A stretch of DNA of 64,000 nucleotides from Daphnia carinata (Eukaryota > Arthropoda > Branchiopoda > Diplostraca > Daphniidae), in NCBI RefSeq assembly GCF_022539665.2, contig NC_081333.1, positions 4,524,971 to 4,588,970 of the forward strand, read 5' to 3'. This document shows positions 47,159-56,691 of this stretch, one piece after another (the first letter of the stretch is position 1; each line of letters opens with the position of its first letter). The position numbers were made by a program, and so were the translations under genes. A model generated the notes under the pieces. It worked only from the letters and a program-made list of their open reading frames with translations. It made no database searches and was not told where the DNA came from.

Positions 47159-49722
47159 CTACGAAAACCAAACCAAAAGGCAAGTGAATAAAAGCGGGAG
47201 GTAGAAAGATGATTGAATGATCGATGGTGCCGAACTGAACGACGGAGATGACAGAGCAAGAGCTTCAGCGTATTTCTCAATCAAACGCTTGCCCCTGACG
47301 TCCGGCATCGATTTCAAACGGTCGTCGATCTCTTGAATCTTTCGCTGGAACAACGGGTTGGCCAAAATGTCTTCCACCTCAAGTGAAACGTCCATTTCCA
47401 CAGCATTTTGAACGGCCTGATTTCCGTGATTTCTTCCACCTATCGATGCCGCCATTCCCTGTTGATGTTGAACAGCTGGCGGGGCCACTGCGTCCGCTTT
47501 CGCGCCTGTGAAAAGCCGCTGGATTTCCGGAAGCAAACTCAAGTCCACTTCCAAGGACAGGTCATCGTGCTCATCCGATTCGCGGTGATATACGGTCGTA
47601 TTGATTGGACGGCCTTGGTGGTCGAGAACGCGCCCTCTCCTTTCTCTCGAGTCGTCGTGTTCGTGTGAGTCTTCCAGAATTCGAACACCTGGATGGACTG
47701 GCGCTGCTTGGATCTGACCATTTGCTGGCTGATGGCGGACGCCAATCACGTCTTCTATAGAGACGTCATGTTCATCGGAATGTCTGAAGTGATGTCCGAC
47801 GCCAGGTGTTGCGGGAACGCGACCACCGCCAGGTGGTGATTGACTTCCGACGTGGTGCAATTCTGAAGAATCGTCATCGATTTCGTCCGAGTGCCTAATG
47901 ACGTGGCCGCCAATGACCGTTGTTTCGTGAGGCGTGACAGCCACCTTCCGCACGAGCCCGATCATTTCCATCGAATCATCGCGCTCGTGTGATTGTCTTG
48001 ACACGACACGCACTCCCTGCTGGCCTATTGGGCGCATCGGAAGACTGCGACCAATGCCCCGCATTTCGTCAGACGTGTCGTCGAGTTCGTGCGAATGCCT
48101 CATCGAAGGCATTCGCTGGACCGTTGCAGTTCCGTTGCGGACATGCAAAATCACTTCGACCGACGTGTCGTCACGTTCGTCAGAATGGCTGACACGATGA
48201 ACGTCTTGGTGGTTCGACCTCGTTAAGTTGTGTTGATTCAATATTCTTCTGACGACTTCAGATGACACGTCTCGTTCGTCAGAATCCCTGAACACGCCCT
48301 GACGATGAACGGCAGTCCTTTGCGTTTGGCCGTTCGATAGGTGGAGGACGCCTTCTAACGAGACATCGTGTTCGCTAGAATCTGCCAACAGATGTCGCAC
48401 ATCCGTTGGCGGAATTGCAGGGGTGCCTACACCTGGGGAAACGGCTCGTGTTGGGATGCCTGTTCTGACGTGATGGATTTCCACAGAATGATCGTCCACT
48501 TCGTCAGAATGATCGATTAAATGGCGTCCGACGATGACGGCCGCAGCCTGTCCAAGTGTTGCCGGTCGGATTTGAACGTTTTGTTGGTTCAAAACGCGCG
48601 CCACATTGTCAAGGGGTAGCGGAGGTCCGTTAACAGGTGTTTGAATCCCAGCGTTTAACTGGATCGGATTAGTATTTAAGGCTGTAAATGTAGGTGTCGG
48701 GGGCATACGTGATCTTGTGATTTCATCGGAAAACAAATCGTCGTGTTCGATGGAATCTTTCTGTTCGGCTCTGACGTTAACGATCTGCTTTGTTATAGGG
48801 TCAATTTGGACGTCAATGTCATCAGCGTGTTCCAACCATGGCAAATCAACGCGACCGCCAGAGCGCGGCCGATCAAGGGGAGGTTGAGGATTAGTCGTTT
48901 GACCAAGGCCAGTCGCTTTGGCCGCTACTGCTGGAACATTCGGAATGGGCGGTGCGTTTAAAACCGATACTCTTGAAACAATTTCATCAGAATAATCGTC
49001 ATGTTCGTCAGAATGTCTGAACATGGCCTTGTGGATCGGTGGGGGTTGAACGCTGACAGGAGTCGTGACCGTACGGATAATAACCTGTTTTCCCGGTTGG
49101 GCGGAAACAATCAAACGCTCGTCCGGATGCTTGGTAATACGTTGGCCCGCTTGGCTTCCGGCATTCGGTGTCATTTGAATTGATGCAACCTGCTTATTAG
49201 AGCTCAAAATACCTGTAATGGATCTTTCTTCGTCGGACAGGTCATCGTGTTCGTCAGAGTGGAACGAAACGGGAAGCCGGACGTTAGCCGTTGGGGCTCG
49301 AGTCACTTGGTTAACGGTACGGATCGTCGGGTTTCGGCCAACAGCCGGAGCAACAGTGCCAACAGCAATCCTGAACTCTGAGGAATCATCGTGTTCATCC
49401 GAATGCCTGGCAATGGCCTGTCCGTTATTGGCCGGACGTTGTAGCCCTATCCTTTTCAGATGATCTTCTGCCGATGTGAATAGCTCGTGACTTTCGCGAG
49501 ATTCAAATCCACGGACTCCATCACTTGTAATTGTGAAAGAATCAGCTTCTTTTAAATTGATTGCAACGAGTAGTGCGCCAATCAGCTGGAAAAAAAACAA
49601 AAAACAAATAGAATCACAATTATGAGAAACACGTTAACTGTCAGAGGGACATAATTTATAATTCTTGTTTTTTTTTTTTTGTTTACCACTACGTAAATTT
49701 GACGGCACACAGTGGTCGTCAT
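47159..49722 (-). CDS. Gene 15: large type B protein, SDEHDD repeats, PW module, GPI-like tail
   Basis: Exons 49687-49722 (12 codons, MTTTVCRQIYVV) and 47159-49585 give about 820 aa. Donor GTG|GTAAAC, acceptor TTTCCAG|CTG, phase 0. Signal peptide LIGALLVAINLKEADSF. About 17 copies of an [HQ]SDE[HR]DD.S.E box are spread at 30-50 residue spacing with Val/Arg/Gln/Pro linkers. One type C module (DLPWLEHADDIDVQI...KQIVNVR) sits near residue 261, linking types B and C. The C-terminal blocks are DLSLEVDLSLLPEIQRLF and NPLFQRKIQEIDDRLK. RGKR precedes LIEKYAEALA, followed by a Ser-rich stretch and a hydrophobic tail (FYLPLLFTCLLVWFS). Predicted secreted and GPI-anchored. Function unknown. Confidence 0.88.
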
Positions 49723-49883
49723 CGAACTAGTTGCTTCAAGTTTCACTAGGGGAATAACGTTACCGGTTCCGGGCACACCTGGATTTATACACATTGCGTG
49801 ATACAGCGAAAAAAAAAAAAAAAATGAGAAAGAAAACGAAGACCTTGATTCCTTCGGCGTGGAACAGCCAGTTGTCAAGGTTG
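49723..49883 (-). promoter_or_regulatory. Gene 15 promoter
   Basis: Minus strand: CAACCTTG (49876-49883) with CAAGGT (49842-49847), GTATAAAT (49783-49790), CGTTATTCCCC (49749-49760), ACTAGT (49726-49731, 4 nt before the ATG at 49722). Confidence 0.65.
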
Positions 49884-50717
49884 AAATGCCGCGCTTGTTT
49901 TTTTTTTTTTTTGGAAAACCAGGTTTTTACCCTAGGAATATTTATTGATAAATTAACAAATGGAAATGGTTATTGTATATTACGTGTACCAGGACACGAA
50001 CAGTTCCAGGTATATTGGATTCAGTTTTCGCTATTGGCACATTTCGACATCACGTTCAAATCATTTTCAGAATTATACAGAAGAGACCAATGAATGTTTT
50101 TGGAGACTTTCTGGGAAGTTAGGCATATCCTTGGATGACGTCACACTGTTTTTCATCAATATCTTGATGGACGGAATATCACTATTAGAAATGAGATATC
50201 GCGCCGCAGTGTTCTTATGTTAGGAATGCGTTATTCAATCGTGAACATTGGCCTTTTTTATCGCAGTTGTTTATCCATACAAAGATGAGCATGCCTGATT
50301 CGTTACACATCATCACACCGTAATCACGGTGAAGGATTAGTTTTAATCTACCTCGTCCCTCCATCATCCCACGCGTATGAATGGTGTATTCATAATCAAA
50401 AATGGTGTTGCGACACAGACAGGAAGTGAAAGGAAAACTAGATTCCGCTGGCCTTGGCCGGGGGGCCTAACGACTTTTGCGGTATAACGGTAGCATCGGT
50501 CGTTAGAGACATGTCGGCCGGGTTACTCACACAAGGATACATTTTCTGATATTAGACTAACTGGGCGACATGAACTGCCTCGTCAGGATACCGTGAAAGG
50601 TTGCACACCCCAAAAAAGAAGGCGTGGACAAAGGTGAGTGAGGCTGCACATCGTTCGTTTGAAAATAGGTCGTATTAACACGAGATACATTTTTTTTTTC
50701 AGAACTAAAAACCCACA
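49884..50717. other. Right flank of the array
   Basis: Poly-T and poly-A runs; open plus frames at 49794-50223 have no domain. No further array member is seen to the right. Confidence 0.5.
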
Positions 50718-50723
50718 TTTATT
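50718..50723 (-). terminator. Poly(A) signal for the Ly6-like exon
   Basis: AATAAA on the minus strand, about 90 nt after the stop at 50813. It supports the exon being real. Confidence 0.5.
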
Positions 50724-50812
50724 TTTGTCCTATTGCCCTGCATAGTCTATTGCCAACAGGGGACACAATGCATTTCATTTAAAATGAAGGCTATCGGTTG
50801 AAGCCTTTTGGT

Positions 50813-51037
50813 TTATGCTTTGAACAATAACAACAGCAATGGTAGAATTGCAGTCGTAAATATAGTTTTGAACAATCCGAATGATGACGTGTTACAAAAA
50901 TTGAAACAAAAGGGTGGACCGCCCTTGCCAGAGCCTATCAATTCATCTCCTGCTTTTATGAAAGCCAAGTATTGCAAATCGTGATGGTGCGTTGGAGGCC
51001 ACACTTCACAGGTTGGTGGGGTTTGAAATCGACACGA
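50813..51037 (-). CDS. Probable last exon of a small GPI-anchored, Ly6-like protein
   Basis: The exon begins after a plausible acceptor (TTTCCGTCCGTGACAG|TCG) and encodes 74 aa ending in a stop. It has Cys residues at its start (SCRFQ, PTCEVW), an FCFNFCNTS motif that resembles the Cys..Cys-Asn end of Ly6/three-finger domains, and then a hydrophobic tail (TAILPLLLLLFKA) typical of GPI signals. Upstream exons, expected on the minus strand between 51.1 and 52.5 kb, were not resolved. It is not part of the acidic array: there are no SxE boxes. It could be another GPI-anchored family, since the Ly6 match rests on a few residues. Confidence 0.42.
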   Translation of the reverse strand, partial: SCRFQTPPTCEVWPPTHHHDLQYLAFIKAGDELIGSGKGGPPFCFNFCNTSSFGLFKTIFTTAILPLLLLLFKA

Positions 51038-52507
51038 CTGTCACGGACGGAAATAAAAACACGGAAACGACGGATATGTATCTATATCAGAGAAACAGAT
51101 CTATGAATAAAGGGAACGCAAAAAAAGTTGAAATTCCGACACGGTTCTTAAAGTACTGTTACAATCGTATTCCAATTAAATTATTTTCCCAATTTGTTCA
51201 TTATGTGCACATAAAAGAAAATATTTATTGAATATTTGACGCTGTTTATTTTCTTTATTTTCTGATTTTGGTTTTGGTTTTGCATCCCGGATTTGTGCTG
51301 CGCTTGCGCAAAACGTTTTACACGCATGCACTTCGAAAAACAAAGGAAATTTGGCAAACTACATAAAAAATCTCAGTAGGCGTTTTTCCTTGACGTAACA
51401 ATAAAAGGCAAAATTGTTGTGGGCAGTGTCGACAACCAAACCTAAAAAAAGAAACAAACTAACCCTCAGTCGGAACTTTAAAAAAAAATCATGTGTAATA
51501 CGAGGACGTCAAATGTGCGCAGTGGGGATCTAGAGGACAAAACGTGCTCTGCGGTATGTCAGGCCCTTATTTAATAAATTATGAAACAATAAGTCTAAGT
51601 GTATACAGTGCTGTTATATGAATCGGGAGGGGACAACAGGCGCCGTTCAAGGCGTCCCAAGATTTTAGAGGTCATTAGAACGGGGCATTATTCCACGATG
51701 AAAGGAAAGGTGCGCTGTAGGTTAGGGCGTTTTTCGGCAGCTCCACCTGAACATGGCTTAAAGGCTTGATGACCTTCAAAACGATATTGTTCGTTTATCC
51801 GTGCATTTAGTGAACTAACGACGAACAATATCACTCGTCCACTTTGTCATTTCAACTGAATCAAGGAAAACGTTTTGTACGAAAATCGGCTAGAAAATAA
51901 GATTCGATAGTCAAGGGCCATGTAACTTAATGTTAAATTAATGGAGTAGACGCACTATCTTGAAATACTATGGACTTTTCTCTTAGCCATTAAGTTAGTA
52001 CTTCTTTCAAAAACTTTTTTGTTGTTCCGCACGAATTCATTGGATATAGAGCGATGGAGGAAGGTAACGTTATTGGGAGATGTGGACGCCAAAATAGATA
52101 AGAAGATTTTTACGACATCGTGATTTAATTAAGATATGTATCGTTTTCAGGCGTCTTTTTTTTTATGCAATAACCTAGTATCAACCTTACCTTATTGTGA
52201 TCTAACCTTCTTTTAACTTGTAGTTCTGTTGTACGAATTTGTTTTACAATAAAACTAAGATGAATGCGAAAACCAAATACATTTCGTGCGAGTGAGAAAG
52301 GTGATGATACAACCCAAATATATTGGATCTTACGTTATACCGAAAGCACAGGGATAGGATCTGGCCCGTCCCGGGCCTGGATCGTGGCTGATTGAGAAAC
52401 GAGGAGTGTTTCTGGGTCAAGGTTGGAAACGAGAGAAAGATAGAAGTAAGAATAAAAATCAAAACTATCAAAGCGATTATTTGCATGCTATATCTGTGCA
52501 AATGTTA
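51038..52507. other. No resolved gene
   Basis: May contain introns and earlier exons of the Ly6-like gene. A minus ORF at 52244-52501 starts with a hydrophobic segment (MQIIALIVLIFILTSIFL), but I cannot link it to the exon by splice phase. Confidence 0.35.
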
Positions 52508-53888
52508 TCCTGTAAAAAAAAAAAGATATAATTCGCGGTTCGTCGCCTTCGGGAACTTCCCCCTAGGCCAGGCCGTTGCTCCTTTTTGGTCCGTAGACCG
52601 AGGCGGAAGTTAGTTCCTCAAATTAAATCATAGCAATTCAAATACCATGGTCGCTTAGGCCTGTAGTTATGTCCGTTGGAGTGATATCCGCATACTCGAC
52701 CCGATACTATCACGACGGGCCACTACGTACAATCCGTCTGCTCGTGGAGCGGCTCTTACCATCCGTTGGACTTCTGGTTTACTTACCTTTGGTAAAAAGC
52801 CGATTGAATCAAGACGATACGTATGTGCACTGGGATCAGTGTTAACCTATTAGCATTGGCCAGGTGATTTATTAGGCCGATGTCGCATGTAGCCTACACT
52901 CATCTCGTCAGTCCATGCAAACGCCGCTGGCCAAGATGCAGGTCTGAAATGTTCAAAGAATTAGTTGCGTTGGAGAATGATAGACGTACATGCTCGTCCT
53001 GATATTATCAAGACCGGCCACCGTAGCTCATACCCGTTGAACGACAATTACCTTCAACTTACCAATTGCTTATTTTTTTTCTTTGGTAACAGCCGGTTGG
53101 GTATGAGTGATACTAGTGTGCACTGGGACAGTGTTTAACCTTTCTACTTTTTTATTACCATGTAGACTTCGGTAATATCGCATGCACGTTATCACTCCCA
53201 TCATCCCCCTGCAAAATAAACATTTGGGATAAAATACTACTATGAATAACTTACCTTATTATTCCTTTACTTCAATCCAGCGGAGCTTTCTTCAGCGTTC
53301 GCACTTTCCTTTCTTCGTAGAAGTAGGCTCGCTACACCTACTTCTACATTAAAGGAAAGTGCGTCACGAAATTGCGATAATGTTTTGGAGTCATGCGGTT
53401 CTGCATTTGGCACTAGTCAACTCCTATTATGGGATTTTAGCCCTCAGTTTGTGCGTAAAGATAGAAAACTTACGATTTCCACCGCCAGGTGAATTCACGG
53501 TTGGTTGTGTTACGTTCCTACACCACCAGGTGAATCGTACAGTTAGTTGTGTCAAAGGTTGATTGTGTTGTTACATATTGTCATAAGTCATACTGTATCA
53601 TAAGTCCAACGGATGGTAAAAGCCGCTCCCCGAGCAGACGGATTGTACGTAGTGGCCCATCGTGATAGTATCGGGTCGAGCATGTGGATGTCACTCCAAC
53701 GGACATAACAACAGGCCTAAGCGACCATGGTATTTGATTTGCTATGATTTAATTTGAGGAACTAACTTCCGCCTCGGTCTACGGACCAAAAAGGAGCACG
53801 AGCATGGCCTAGGGGGAAGTTCGGGGGGGTTCCCGACGGCGCTCAACCGTGAATTACCTCTTTTTTTTTTTTTTTTTTTTTTTACAGG
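52508..53888. mobile_element. Foldback element with about 280-bp terminal inverted repeats
   Basis: The left end (ATCCTGTAAAA..., about 52508-52790) and the right end (about 53585-53888, ending ...TTTTACAGGAT) are inverted copies with scattered differences and unequal A/T runs (11 A on the left, 23 T on the right). The middle holds a partial direct repeat (about 52669-52906 with 52968-53205), a hairpin (53301-53362) and a short tandem CCACCAGGTGAAT repeat (about 53479-53560). There is no transposase ORF, so it would be non-autonomous. I could not fix a target-site duplication. Confidence 0.8.
53301..53362. repeat. 62-nt near-perfect hairpin
   Basis: Arms 53301-53327 and 53337-53362 pair almost fully (GCACTTTCCTTT...TAGAAGTAGG with CCTACTTCTA...AAAGGAAAGTGC) around a 9-nt loop. 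It lies inside the foldback element. Confidence 0.85.
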
Positions 53889-54543
53889 ATCATATGAAGA
53901 GATGCGAAATCAAATAGGACTCAAGTGACGATATTTTTTTCGTTATTCACGAAGAGACGAACGCCTTGAATAGGCGCAAGTACCGCTTGTACCCCACCGT
54001 CCTAAGTCGGATTCGATTTTTTTTTAAGCGATATCATAAGTATTTACGCTTTTATCCTATCCACAATATCGACATGGCTTTTTCATCACTCGCTGTTCTG
54101 GTGAAAAAGGTTCAATATAACAAGAAAAGTTATCGGAAAAGTTATCGGCTGATAACACGTCTAGCTAAAGGCAGCTGATCAAATACAAATGAGAATTTTA
54201 TATCGAATTAATACCGGTTTAAAAAGCGAATACCAGAATGCAGTGCCGACCTGATGTTTGCTCCGAATCCGCGCTAATGCGCTTTATGTCGTTGACGAAG
54301 CAAATCTTCTCTCCTTGTTGTCGACTGGAATAACGTAAGGACTGTGGAGCTTTATAAAATTCCTTGTCAGCAAACTAGTTGGCAAAACATATGATTTCTT
54401 CAACCTTTTTTTTTTTTACTTTTTATACGATAACACAAATCGAGAAAAATAAAGGACTTCTTGTTAAGTTCTGTAACATGTTAAGTATGCTACATAACAC
54501 AGTACATTTATCCAGCACAGTTTGTGGCACATGGTTCTTCAAA
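53889..54543. other. No gene seen
   Basis: Spacer between the foldback element and the ankyrin pseudogene; a 70-codon plus ORF has no support. Confidence 0.5.
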
Positions 54544-56691
54544 TTAAGCACCAAAAGAACTAGGAAATAATGGATATACATAAGTAAAAAACACCAAAGC
54601 AATAGCAAATGCAACTTCAATCGGAACTCGCTTAACAAAATTAGCAACCATTAGATATTGAGGACGAATTTTACTAAGGCCGTCCATCCATCTAGATTCC
54701 GGGACATTTTTCGTGTTGCGAACCAGTATCTTGTGGTACTTTTTTACTTCGGGCAAACAGTATTCTTTACTTCCTGTTCGAGTGGCAAGAAGGACTGGAT
54801 TCATGTCATGACCATCATTCTGGAAAATGTTTCCTCCTTTTTCTACCAAAAGCTTCAATACATTCAACGATTTGCAACGTTTATCACAAACGACATAAAA
54901 ATCCGGTGTATGACCGGCTGTCACCGGCATTAGGATTTCCGCCTTTCTCAAGCAGCAGCGAGATCTTCTGTGCCCTAATTGCGTTATTTTCATTGTGTAT
55001 GGCCCAATGCGGGGGATCCTTCGAAGGATGTCAACAGCATTTGGGTTTCCTACATGTTTGAGTAAAATTTTCACGAGAATGGGCCCGTGAATTCCCGGCG
55101 ACCAAATGCATTGGCGTCACCTCGTCTTTTCCACTTGTATTCGCATCTCCGTTGTTTTCGAGGAGGATCGTCATCTGTTCGACTGCCTTTTCTCCGGGGC
55201 TATCAGTCACGTAACGTACAGATGTGAATCTTTTTTCTCTATCGGGGAGATTAGGATTACCCCCTTTTTCAAGCAGCATCTGTAAGATGGTTTGCCGAGT
55301 TTGGGAGTGGTTTAGGACAGCAACGTGAAGAGGTGAGCGTCCCTCTTTGTCTCTTATATTAGGATTTCCTCCATGGTCGAGGATCGATTGAACAATATCA
55401 AGTCGAGATCTCGCCATTGCTGACATGTACAAAGCGATGAAGTAACGTTTCTCTAGAGCTGTTAAGGCGAACATTAGCGCCGCTTTCTTCATTGACGGCA
55501 ACTAATTCTCTCATTTTGTCTCCGCAAATTCCCAAGTTGATCATCGCACAATTGACAGGAGTGAACCCATTGTTTCCTCTGATTTGAACATCTCCGTTGC
55601 TCAGTAAGAGTTTCAAAAATTTCATATGCATGTTCTTTTTCGTTATCGGCTGCATAATGAACTGGGGTGTTACCAAATGCGTCAATGGCATTAGGACCGC
55701 CATCATTTTCTAGCAGGATCTTAGTTATGACAAATGTTTTCGAGGTTGGTTTTAGAGCAGCAAAGTGAAGGGGGTTTCAATCGGTTGCTATCACCTGTTA
55801 GGTTTTACTCCAGTTTTAAGCACTGCTTCCATTATTTTTGACCCGTGGACCCCTTCGTTGAACATCGCGAAATGAGCTAGCGTCGGTATTAAAAATTCTA
55901 GTCCAAGGATGATTAGTGTATATCCACTTTGTCAAAACAAAAATTCTAATGTTTTATAAATTTCTTCTTTTATGAGACGAAAGTATATTTAGGTATTTTC
56001 CTCTTGTCATTTCTTTGGCTTCTTCAAGACCGAGCTGGTATGCCAAGTTTTGTAGCTGTTTAACTTCAACTATTAATTCCTGAGCTGTCAACTTGGAATA
56101 ACCTACAAATTGGATAAAGGATTAGATTTCTCAATTTGTTCAACTGCAGAAAAACTACAGTTAATAGCATGTTTTGAGCTTAATTAATGCAAATAACGAA
56201 TAAATCTAAGGAATTTCAGAAATTAAATCTAGTGAAATGTAGAATGACATGCAAATAAAATGCAAGTAAAAACTAGCATTAGAATTCTTTCAGAAAAAAT
56301 TCTATGTCACAATAAAGCCTCTTAAAAAAATGAATGGTTCATACGTCCAATGAGGGTGTAGTCATGTTTATCCAATTCCTGTGGAATTATGGATTGGGGT
56401 AACGATGGTACTTCGGGCGACCTCGTAGGTTCAATAACAGAATACTCTATTCCTGGATCTGTTAAAATTTTGTTTAATATCAAACTAAAACTTTAAACTC
56501 TTACTGTTTAATTCTTTTACAATTGCGTTCAGGCCAAATATCAGGAGATGCACGATCTAGTTTTTCTGTGCTGAGTAGACTTTGTTCCAAATCTGAATTA
56601 ACATAAAGATAAAATTTTGTTGTAGTTTATCACGAAATATATATCTTGCTATACCTGATGACGTCTCGGCTTTCATTTTTGTTTTTGACAT
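54544..56691 (-). pseudogene. Decayed ankyrin-repeat gene
   Basis: Minus strand. The start reads MSKTKMKAETSS (56655-56691) with donor CAG|GTATAG. Exon 2 (56505-56592, DLEQSLLSTEKLDRASP) follows, then a segment ending ELDKHDYTLIGRM (about 56337-56455) and an exon with a helix-rich stretch (LTAQELIVEVKQLQNLAYQLG, read in two parts, about 55960-56103). Ankyrin repeats then run to 54544 in at least three frames: typical GGNPNIRDKEGRSPLHVAVL near 55330-55380, LLEKGGNPNLPD, and LLVEKGGNIFQNDG near 54830. In-frame stops (for example a TGA near 55938) and several frameshifts break it. The end has a hydrophobic segment (VAFAIALVFFTYVYPLF). The intact ancestor was probably a cytosolic or tail-anchored ankyrin protein. 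Assembly errors could mimic some of the breaks. Confidence 0.65.

Noticed and set aside
5717-49722. Silk or antifreeze protein family
   Set aside because: No Gly/Ala crystalline blocks and no regular Thr-x-x ladder; composition is Asp/Ser/Glu and Thr/Gln instead.
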